Assembly (NCBI GenBank): GCA_963978545.1
Contig: OZ021722.1
Coordinates: forward strand, 2,852,001 to 2,916,000
Direction: 5' to 3'
From: Linyphia triangularis
Lineage: Eukaryota; Arthropoda; Arachnida; Araneae; Linyphiidae
DNA: 64,000 bases
Numbering within the stretch: the stretch's first letter is position 1; every line of letters starts with the position of its first letter. Shown here one piece after another: positions 26,140-38,100 of this stretch. The notes below the pieces were generated by a model. That model had not been told where the DNA came from. It saw only the letters and a list, made by a program, of their open reading frames with translations, and did no database searches. The translations under genes and the position numbers were made by a program.

Positions 26140-29100
26140 AACGGTTTGTGGCGTTCAAAGTTTTGGAGGTCAAATTCAATCATCATCCAGTCACAGTGAA
26201 AGTTGGCAGGTATACTTGTTGTCGATGATAATGCATTCTATCAGGTTTTGGGGACTGTCACTAAAAAGTCACATTTTCACGCGCTTTTATTACGGTTTTG
26301 TGGGACTAATTGACACACTTGCAGTCGTTCATTCGAGCTAAAATTTGGTAGATAGTCTCGTTGTCGATGAGCAATACGTTTTATCAAGCTAGGGACCTAA
26401 AAAAAAAAAAGTTTGTCCATGGCACGGACTTCATGGTTTTCTTAGTAATGCTCAAACACTGTGAACAGTTGCTCTCAGCCAAAATCGCTTCAATAAATTT
26501 CAATTGCACAAAAAGTTGTCAATGCATATAAAAGATTTATTCTAGTAGAAACTATGTTTTTATTAAATGATTTATATTAAGGACGGGTACTGTTTTGTAA
26601 AACTAGTGATAAATATTGGTTTGACTGGACGAAGAGTATATGATGATCCAGCTTCTTATATATTAGTAAATAACTTGTATAAAATATAATGTTTCTTTCC
26701 GGAATTTTGAAAGCAAAAATGGAAAAGTAGTAGTCAATTATTATTAAGATTTTAAGAAAAGAAAAAGTCCCTGTAAAAAAAAAAAAAATCGAATCAAATT
26801 CATTCATTGAGTGATTATCTTGTTGAAAACAAGAAAACAAGATTATCTTGTTGAAATCATCGCTAGTGTACTCGGCAAGTGTTACTTACCAGAATTTTAA
26901 AAATAAAAAAAAAGGGATCTTTAGCAACAAAAGATCTCTTTCACCACATTTTGCGAACTCCGGTTATTAATTTGTTTTGGATTTGAAATGGGAGATTAGA
27001 ATTAGGAGTCAGTTATTATTAAAAACTAAAACTGGATAAAAAAAAAAGTCCTTAAAAAAAAAATGTCCTCGTATAAAGTGCATTCAGTTAATGATTGTTT
27101 GTTTTGCAGCCGAAGACGGGAGATGGACTTCGTGGTCGTCGTGGTCCACATGCAGCCCGGACTGCAAGCACCATCGCCGCCGCACGTGCTCGAACCCGCC
27201 GCCGAGCAACGGGGGTCGCTACTGCATCGGGAAGGACCTCGCCACCAGCAACTGCACGGGAGGCATGTGCAGAGGTAACATATTTTCCCTCATTCTCTTC
27301 ACATTTAAAGCCCGAAGTTTGTTACCACACAGATCTTTTGACGTCCTAATGTCTATTATCCCAAGAATGACTCCCATCACACTGTCTAACCTTGTCTGTT
27401 GTCATGGAAACAAGATTTCTACGAACACATTCATTGACTTGGTTTCCAAGTGTCTATTTCCGCCACTTACAAATTGCTTACCATACGTCTCGTAATTTTG
27501 AGCATCTAGAAGAATACGAAATCTTTTAGTGTAAACTCCTCTCTCCTGCTCCACCACACCAACGGAAGGACAGTGGAGCCACGACAGATTTAATGTGCAC
27601 CAACCCATTTATTGCTATTCCATATCTTACTATATTGTAAATATTCAATAACAATTGTTATTTTTAAAAAAGGAGTCGTGATAAAATTAATATCGTTGTA
27701 TACAATACCTGCAAGTAATATCAGTTTAAAAATTAGACCATTACAAAGATTTATATTACTCTAATCTGGTTTATCCATTATTATTTAAATGCTCTAAATT
27801 CTCAGCTTTTAATATTTAATATGAAATGACCGTTTGTCTTTTAAAAACTCTTATTTTTCGTTTTTAACAAACGCTTATCTTAAAAGAAGACACAATACGT
27901 TTAAAATAAAACCTTTATTGACTTTTTTTTTTCGGAATAAATTATGATAGACTCTCTTAAAAGCCGTTAAAAGTTATAAAGCTTAGAAGGAGAGGGGGCT
28001 AAAATTCGAACTCGTATCGAAAAGCCTTTTCCGATATCGATTAACGAATGGAAGAATCGATTTTTCTGCCCCTGGGGATTTGAAATATTGCACCTGTCCA
28101 AAACTTATCCCGATTTCAGCTGCATCCGATAAACAATGCTGCCAACCTTATCCGAATTGTTTAAATTATTCTTCATTGCTCCTGAAAGAAAGTTCTAAAA
28201 AAAAAATTACGCCAAGAATTCCTCGCCATTTTTAATATGCAGTTTTTGTTCCTCATTCTTCCCTATGAACTAGAATGTATTTTAATTAAGTCTGGATTTG
28301 TGGATATTTGCATTTAAGTAACTGAAAAATGGATATTTTATTAGATTTTTTTTAATTTTTTTTTTTTTTCCCCTCGCTGGTATTTGTATGACGTGACGGA
28401 AAATTATTCTTTTTCTAATATATAATCTGCTATTTCTCAAATCGTGCGTGGTTCGTTTTTAAAAATGTGTTTTTTTGGAATTTCTACGGTTGATGAAATA
28501 TCTTTTGTTATTTTATTTTGATTTGAATGTCTTTTAGTTGAGCCTAAAATATTAAAACGTTCGTTAGGAGGCGACACAGTCGGCTTTAAAAAGTAATTCG
28601 CTTTAAAGTAGCTTTTAGTGATAAAACGAATTGTCTGTCTGCTGAATAGAGTAATGAATTTTCTCAGAGGATTGCGCACTTTTTACTGAATAAAAACTAT
28701 AATTTATTTTTTCTTTCGAAGACTTACAAAACTTCTCCAAACAGCAGTAAAGTTAACAACAAACTTCAACAATTGCTTCGGTGCATACAACTTCGAATAT
28801 AGCAATAATGCAGGCACAACGAAAGTAAACAAAGCGCTCAACTCCTTTCAAAGCAGCCTCGGCCCTTTTATATGAAATTTCTAGAAAAATCTAGTCAACC
28901 ATTCACGTGATGGAAATTACTCAAAATTTCAGGAGATTGATTAAGATGTGGCCTCCCCCCCCCCCCCCCAACCTGTATTATCACTGTTACCAAATGAAAT
29001 AAAATGGAACTTTAGAAGTAATACGTCACTATTTTCAAATATATACACAGAAAATTTTCGTTACAATAGTTTAGAAGTAGTAAGTTTCAACAAAAGACCT

Positions 29101-32100
29101 TAGAAGTTAGCAACTTCCAACAGCTATGTGTCTTTTTCTTTTTTTGTATCCATTCCTTTCTTGACAACTTTTGACGTTAGTAAGTTTTTACTGACGTAAT
29201 GGATAATAATAAAACAAGCTGTCTGTCTGTGTATCTGTGGATCAATAGAAAACTACTTAATATTGAAGTAGAGCTCTGAAATTTTCAACATAAGTAGTTT
29301 TGGTCTTCTAATTGTGCCTATGACAAATAGAATGTTAAAATTTTAATTAGTTATTTTTTAATTAATTTTTTTTTTTACAAAGTGAGTTCAAATCGAGGTA
29401 CTGCTCTGAAAAATTAATAAATATTTTACAAAACGATTTTTATTAGGGCTACAGCTCTGAAATTTTCTACATAAGTAGTTTTGGCCTTCTAATTGGACTT
29501 TTGACAAACAGAATTTTAAAATTTTGATTACTTTTTTTTTATGAAATTTTTTAAATTTAGCAATTAGTTTTTAGTGAATGAAGCGAGCTTATGCTTAAGC
29601 AATAATGAACCTTTCTCTGAGTCAAGTGAACCCATGCTTACATTAGCAATGAACCTTTCAACGATTGAAGTAAGTCTGTGCTTATGTGTCAATGAACTTT
29701 TCAGCGAGCTTGATTTTTAAAAGCAAAGAACTTTCTTGCGAGCGAAGCACCAAAAACTGGAATTTATACACCAATGACGGATATTCGCAACCCAGGGCAG
29801 CGCAGGTAGTTAAAAAAATTGCACATGGTAAAATTTCGTAGCGAAGCACTGGTATTCAGCAAGTTGATTATAAAATAGAGAGACAATGTTCAAATTGAAG
29901 TTCATGAACGCCTCGAGCCAAACTTTATCACTAATTAAAAAAATTCCACTCCACACTATCCCATCGTGATATACTTACTTTAAATAACAATAAGAACTTA
30001 TGGTAAATTCCTAGTCTACGTGTATGGGTTGGCCGGCTTTTGAAAATTTGGCGACGAGGCCAAAACGTCGCCAATTCAATATGACGGCTTATTTCGAAAT
30101 CCACAAGATTGACGAACGATTCAAAATCCACCAATGACAAAATTGTATGTTGGCTTGTCAAATGACGAATGTTTTGGCGCATTACAGCCCTCGTGGTGCT
30201 GACGGCGCCAGATAATCTGAAAACAACCAACCACCAATGACAAATTGCTGTTAATACTAAACGACTGAAAACAGAAGGAATACGAAAATAATCAATAAAA
30301 TACGACATAATATGCAAATTTGCATTCGCATTTGACCGTTGAGTTATCTTCTATACTAAACTCCAACTTAACTTGACATCACTAGACGATAGATCTGTTG
30401 TTGTTGTTTCTTATCCCAAATGGTCTAGCGGAGCTAGACCAGGTCCATGAGTCCCCCCACCCTCAGGAAGTCGAAGAACAAGACGCGCAGGAAATCTTCT
30501 TTTTCAAAATGCATGCAGCTAAGCCGGGCTAGCTGCACCGGTGAAACACTTATTGCAAGTTGGATAGACCTTTCTTTTATGTTCATTTCGCATACACCTT
30601 AGGTGACCACTGATAAATCTTGTGTACGCAGTCTGATCACCTCTATCTCCTTTGAATACGATAGATCTTCACCGTGCTTATGGGTAATTAATCCATTTTA
30701 GAGGAGTGAAGACATAATTCTAGCCAAACCTTATAGCCTTTTGTTCTCTACAGGGTTGTGGTTTGCTTTCACGCCGCCAAAATGGATTAAATGCATATGA
30801 GCACTGTGGCGATCTACTGTCTAGTGATGTCAAGTTAAGTTGAAAGTTTAGTATAGTTAAGGTTATAATAAAATCGCTGTTGCGCATGTACGGCAAAATG
30901 GATAACTATTAAAAATGTGGAACTTTATCGCCTACGAAAAAGCGCCATATTAACTTGGCGATATTTACACACTTCAACTGTTAAGTTGTTGAGTCTGTTT
31001 GCGAAAATCAATCTTGGCGTACTTCGGCTACATAATGGATCTCGCATTCTTAAGAGTGAAAAAGATCTTATTGCGATTCCTCTCCTCCTGAAAATCTCAA
31101 TCAAGTCCGTCCGAATAATGACCCAAGAGAAGGATGGAGGAACGGATGTTGAGTGTTTCTCTCAATAGTAGCACTCTTGTTCCCCTAATCTCTGAAGATC
31201 CTGCTTTTCAGGTTAAAAGGAGTTCTTTATGCTTTCTAATTGAACCCTCCCCCCCCCCCTTTTTCTTCTTATGACTGAAGAACGCTTTTTGTTTCAGCCC
31301 TGAGGGATCCCTTTCTCATGTTTGGAAGTGGCAGCCGGGCTGAAGAAGAAGGTGAGTGACTTCATTTCATTTCACACCTCCTTCACTGTTTTGTCTGTCT
31401 AGAAAAACTAAACCCATTGTTTGCCACTTTAAAACACGTTCACGCCGGCGCTTACCACCGGTGGCCCGCACTAGAATGTCTCATCGGGCGGCGCGTACCA
31501 CCGGTGGTACGATGAGACAGTCTAGTGCGGGCCACCGGTGGTACGCGCCGGCGTGAACGTGTTAAATCCTGTTATATGCATTGCCAAATGTTTATACGCA
31601 AGTTGCGACTTATGGAAGCGACGTTGAGCTCACAACGAGTCGAGTTCTGATATTGCTGGACCCCCTTACGATGAAAAGGAACTGAAGTGAAGAAGAAGTC
31701 CTAGTGGAGATCATTTCCTATGCGCGGAATGTTACAATCTTCCTATACTGAACTCTAACTTAACTTGACATCACTAGACGATAGATCGTCACCGCGCTCA
31801 TAGGCAATTAATCCATTTTGGCGGAGTGAAGACATAATTCTCGCCCAAACTTTATAGCTTTTTGTTCTCTACAGGGTTTGTGGTTGGGCGAACATTATGC
31901 TTTTACGCCGCCAAAATGGATTAAATACCTATGAGCACAGTGACGATCTACCGTCTAGTGATGTCAAGTTAAGTTGAAGTTTAGTGTAGCCCAGTCCATT
32001 TAGAAACTACTTTGTACAAATAGACTGAGAGGCGACTGTAATTTTTGGACCCCATCGAACATCATTCTGAATTTTTTATAGAAATTAGAGAAAAGTTAAT

Positions 32101-35100
32101 AGATTACGAATTCACTGGTCTACAAAAATGGCCGAAACTGGTCAAAATCAACTTTTAATAAGTTGAACTAAATCTAATTGCCAAATGCGCCATAACTTGC
32201 CAAATAATGAGCATTTTTTTTTTATTTGGTAACCCTCACTCTTTAATTGTCAATTAAAAAGGTTGCAGACGATTCAGATATCTGGCGACGGTCTACTTGC
32301 ATCTATTAAAAGGGAGCCAAGTTGGCAAAAAATATTACGTCACTTACGACGTAACTGATGTCGCCAATTTGGCTTACTTTTAAAAGATATAAGTTTTCCG
32401 AGCCAAAGGTCAGAAATCGTTTGCGCTTTTTCTCATTGAAAATCAAAATGAAGTGGGTTGCCAGACGAATAAGTTTGTTTTATTTTTGGCAAGTTTTGAC
32501 ATATTTGGCAATCGGATTTTAGTTCAACTCATTCCAAGTCGATTATTGACCAGTTTCGGCCATTTTTGCCACGGCAGAGCAGTGGATTCGTAATCTACTC
32601 ACTTTTCTCCAATCTCTATACAAAAATTCAGAATGATGTTCGATGAGGTCCAAAAATTTCAGTCGCCTCTCGGACTAAAAACCTTGATATCTGGTACGAA
32701 AAGGACCACTGCATGAAATGACATAAATTAAAAATGCAGTGGGGGTGCCACTTGCAAAAGTCTTTTGCTTTTATTAATTTTCATGTATAGTATCAGATAG
32801 ATATTGAATGAAAACAATTTGTGTCGTTTTCATTAAGTGATGATTTTCGGACCAAATGTCAAGGTGGTTATAGAAAGCAGTTTCTAAATACACTGGGCAA
32901 GAAGACATAAGGAGTAATGATCCTTACAAGGACTTGCCCTAAATGGACAATCAAAAGTAAAAATTGAAAAAAATAAAATAATCACATAATCAGCTTTCAA
33001 TTAAATAGGAAATACCTAAGCACACCAAGAGAAACAAAGAAACTGATAAAACTTTAAGAAACCTCAACTCCGAACTCCATTCTTCAAACGCCATCAGCTA
33101 TAGTCCAAGACAAACTATCCTGACCCCACTGCATACGCTACATATGCGATCCTGTTTAACTACGCGCTGATTGGCTGCGCAATAACTTTTACACGTGACG
33201 TCTTGAACTAGCTGAGAGGAGACACGGTTAGCCAATAGGGATTCGCCAAGTGAGTGACGTCATAAAACAGACTGTGATCAAAATCGTATGACTCGTTAAA
33301 ACTCTTATAGTAACCGTAGTCAAAAAAATAAAGTATAAAGTAGAATTTAAACTTCAAAACGCTTATTTTTATTTTTTTATTTTTATCAAAGTGTTGTGTG
33401 GACGGGTTCGAAAGATTTGAAGCCAAAGCAGATCAAAAGTTGCAGAAATTTATTCCAATATAACTCTTCTCAGATTCTCTTACAACTCCAGAACTTCTCG
33501 TTCTAGTAGACAGAATACAGCTCTTTTCGCAATAATAGAGCACAAAACAGCAATTAAAAACTTGACAGCACAACTGCTCAAATCGCTGCACAAGACAATG
33601 CAATACAGTTTGCTTTCGGAACTCTCTGAACGCTCACTGAGACTCAGTACCAGTAATTCCAGTCAACTAATGGACTCAGCTAACAACTAACTCCATCACC
33701 CGCTCTGCTGAGCTTTTATAGGGGAGAAGAACATACGTGAACCTTCTTGAAACTCCTAGAGGTAGATATTTGGAGAACTTTCCAGATCGTAGTCGAAAAG
33801 TCCTATACATGTACATGGGGACCGAAAATGTCGCCAAATGGTCGCCAAATTTTGCGATTTCTCGCCAAATTTGGCGACAAAAATTAGTCGCCAAAACCGT
33901 CGCCAACTTGGCTCTATCTCGCCAAATTGGCAAGATTGCCATTACCATAATGTTAAATCTCCTTGTAAAACTTGCTTCCCAGCGTTACCTCTGTAAAACT
34001 CGTTATCAAGCATTAAGACCCATATTGCAGGGAAGCCAACTTAAGACGAACTATTGCACTGCCTTATGCAAAATGTACATAAATTTTCCTATTTACAAAA
34101 TTAACACTACGAAATATTTACAAATATACAAAAATTCGTAACAAAAGCATATTTAAGTGCAATAATACAAAACTCTGTGAGCAGGTTACCAATTTTACTA
34201 TATAAGTTGAGATTCACTCGGAGCTATATATTTTAAGCAGAAGGATACATCGTATAGCGTATAGCAATGAGGTCAGTATAAGTTGTCTTGCACTAAAGTC
34301 TATCGCATCTTGGAAGTAAATGGACACTATCCACATCCAATGAATACCAACAGGATCGACCTACTCAATACATAAAATAAAGCATCAACTGCTTCTGCCG
34401 TCCCTCATTGAAGTAGCGCTAATTCGATTACTTCTGGCATCAAGAGTCGTCCTTGGCAGCTAAAAAGATCCGCCAATCGATGGACTCTTGGCTTCGTTTC
34501 ATTACGGGATCGGTGATTGACGAATTATCTTATCATGTCATGCTTTTTTGAGTTTATGGGTTTACTTTTTGTTTTGTTTTGCTGAACATTTTCTTGCTTG
34601 AGCAGGCGATGAAATATTAATGGGGTGGGACGTGATGCCAACTTTCGGATAGTTATATTTTTGGGGGGAAACTACAGGCTAAGGTTAGGTTACATGACCT
34701 CTAGGCTTTTTTTTTCTTTTTCTTTCTGGTTTGCCGAACAAGATGGTTAACCTTTTTTGAGGGTGGAATGGTGGGTAGTATCCGGCTCCAACAGCGCTAA
34801 ATACAAACGCATAAAAACGATATTTTTACTATTTTTATTACAAACAGAGCAAGATTCATATTATGGATATGATAAGCAATAAAACAGACACCCTGATTCA
34901 GAGAAAGAACATTCCATTTACTACGCAATCACTTCACGAATGATAAATACAAGAACCAAAACTTGAAGAATCAAACAAAAGCCGAAACTTTCTTACAAAG
35001 CTGAGTTGAGTTGTGTTTCGCAACAACTATTACGTTCTTTATTTACATTGACAACTTCTATTTGTTTTGTTTTGAAACCACCGACTGTCTATTTCTGCCA

Positions 35101-38100
35101 CTTATAAAGTGCTCAACACAGCCAAATACGTCTCGTAATTTTGAGCATCTAGAAGAATACGAGATCGAAATCTTCCCTCTCTCAGACTCCACCACACCAA
35201 CGAGAGGACATTGAGGCCACAACAGATTTAATGTGCACCAGCCCCCATTAGGTACACACCGATATTTGGCGGACCGAGGACAGAAACCACCGGTTACGAG
35301 CTCGATACTCTACCGCCTGGGCTATCGGGAGCCCAAACTTCTATTTACAATTTATTTAAGCGAGTTTTAAGCTCGGATAGAAATTACGAAGTGTTTGACT
35401 ATAAGTTGATAAATGATCGACAATGAGTCTATCTGACAAGTTTCAGCTTGATTGAATGACGGCATGTGGGTAAATTAGTCACGTCTCCCCGCCAACAAGA
35501 AAGAGTTTCAATAATTAACAGATACGATTTTCTCACTTACAGCGTTACTACGCAACGCAACGTTGGATTGATTTTGGACCATAATGAATTTATGCATTCA
35601 CGTCCAATCATCTTTTATTATTATAGTTAAAAATAATTTTGGCAACAAGAAAATTTTTCGACAATGATCAGTTAAATGGGATTTAGTAGTATTCCGAAGC
35701 AATTCTAGAAAATTGTGTAAAAGAGACTTTTAGTGACAGTGGCAGCTCTCTAAACTTGCTAGAATGCATCGACATCGAATCTATCTGCCAAGTTTCAGCC
35801 AGTTCAGATCATGGCAAGTGGGTTAACTACATTTCCCGGCTGCCACAAATCAAACAAAATCGAAGTTAGTATAAAGAATTTTAAAAATCCACATCTGTAA
35901 AATTTATGGGTCGAGGAAGTCTTTTTCTGATCTCGGTCACATTGTATTAACAATGAAGAAGAGTCTAAATTTGAAAAAGTCTTTTTGTTTTTTCCAGTGG
36001 TTCCCTCGTCCCCCGACAGTGGCGCTGTCTCCCTGTACGTCGGAGTGTTCGTCGCGGTCACGGTTTTTCTCGTCGTTGTGGGAGTTCTGATCTGGATGGT
36101 CAAGAGAATAAAGTCACGTGACCCGGCCATGTACAGAGTACCAGCAGCATCCGGTATGTACCACTACAACCAATTAAGTTGCTTATTGTTGAATTTGAAT
36201 GGAATTTTAAAGTTATTTCAGAATTAGAATATTTCTTTTAGAATTATAATACTTCGTTTAGAATTGCATGAATTCTTTAGAAATACATGCATTCATTTAG
36301 AATTTCATGGAATCTGTTAGAATTACATGGAATCTTATATAATTGCTTGAATTATTTTAGAATTATGAAAATTCTTTTAGAATTATAATATTTCTTTTAG
36401 AATTGTATGAATTCTTTTAGAAATACATGAATTCTTTTAGAAATATAAGAATTCTTTTAGAAATATATGAATTCCTTTAAAAATACACGAATTCTTTTAG
36501 AATTGCATGAATTCTTTTAGAATTGCATGAATTCTTTTAGAATTGCATGAATTCTTTTAGAATTGCATGAATTCTTTTAAAATTATGAAAATTCTTTTAG
36601 AATTGTATGAATTCTTTTAGAATGAATTCTTTTAAAAATACACGAATTCTTTTAGAAATACATGAATTCTTTTAGAATTACATGGAATCTTTTAGAATTG
36701 CATGAATTCTTTTAAAATTATGAAAATTCTTTTAGAATTATAATACTTCGTTTAGAATTGTATGAATTCTTTTAGAAATACATGAATTCTTTTAGAATGA
36801 ATTCTTTTAAAAATACACGAATTCTTTTAGAAATACATGAATTCTTTTAGAATTGCATGGAATCTTTTAGAATTATACGAATTCTTTTAAAAATACACGA
36901 ATTCTTTTAGAAATACATGAATTCTTTTAGAATTACATGGAATCTTTTAGAATTATACGAATTCTTTTAAAATTATGAAAATTCTTTGAGAACTATGTTA
37001 ATTATTTTTGAGTTCTAAATTACGTAAAATTTATTAATAATGGACCAATAATATGAAGTACTATGTAATTTTTTAATTTTTGTTTAATTGTATTAACTTT
37101 TTGTTATTTATCTTAATTTTTGTTTAGTTGTATAATTTGTTGAACTAAATACTATTGTCTTATTCTAATAATATACTTTTAAATATACATTATTTAATGT
37201 CATTACGATTTAATAAATTTTTTCAATTATAATTTGGAAAAAGTGTAGCTCTAAGATACATACAAATTCAAATAACATTTTAAATTATCAACCCGCTTTA
37301 ATCATGAATCCATATGTAGGAATCAATAATTCAAGAACAATTGAGGCCAGGACGATGTGGTTTTTACAGAAAAAGAAATGTACAGAACCGTCCTTTCCAC
37401 TCCCCTTAAATAGTGTTTTTAAGTCAGTAGATCGCGCTATACTGCAAGATTTTCAATGTTTATACAATGTTTAAATCGCACCAGACAGTTGCGCCATCTC
37501 TCCATACAAAAAACAACTTTATTTTCTTTGTAAAGTGTTTTCTGTAAAAACCGCATCACACTTGGGTGAAGGCAGAATTAATTTCAAATTGATCCAGATG
37601 TCTTTCGAAGAGATGCAAAACGGTTAATTTTAGCCCTGATTTTTCAATAGGATGTTTTAATTGATAGTTATGTGTTACATTTCTGTTCCATCGAATGTTT
37701 TAAAACTTGTAACATTTATTTCTAATGTATCGCATCTAAATCTTCTTTACAATATTCTAATTTTCAAAATCCAGTAGGATGCAAATGCACTCTCTTAAAC
37801 TTCTGGCCCATCACACTATCATACAGTACACAATCTTTTTTTAAAAAATGTTTTTAACTCGACGTGTATGACGCTGTACTGTAAAATTTTACTGATCAAT
37901 GTTTACACACCATTTAACACCGTACAATGGACAATTACCGCATTTTTTTTAAAAAAAAAGTGTGAAATTGGTATATATTTATGAAGAATTTCTTTCCGAT
38001 TCCAAGTATTTGAACAAAAGTTATTTAAAAAAAATTAGTTATTTAAATATTAAGAAAAGAAAATGCCCCAAAACCGAGCCCAAACCAGTCCGATCACAAC

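Larger units (their letters stand above)
31691..32940. mobile_element. MITE family B containing MITE C and MITE D
   Basis: Family-B segments at 31691-31743, 31989-32022 and 32676-32940 join into one B element once C (31744-31988) and D (32023-32675) are removed. A triple nest that dates C and D after B. Confidence 0.82.

Noticed and set aside
33676..34141. Open frames common to several loci (containing [19 protein letters not shown] and similar)
   Set aside because: They lie within the U3 of the solo LTRs, occur in both strands, differ in length between copies and contain no retroviral or other domain.
36200..36990. CRISPR-like array (20-bp periodic repeat)
   Set aside because: There are no unique spacers and no cas genes; units are contiguous tandem repeats in an animal intron.
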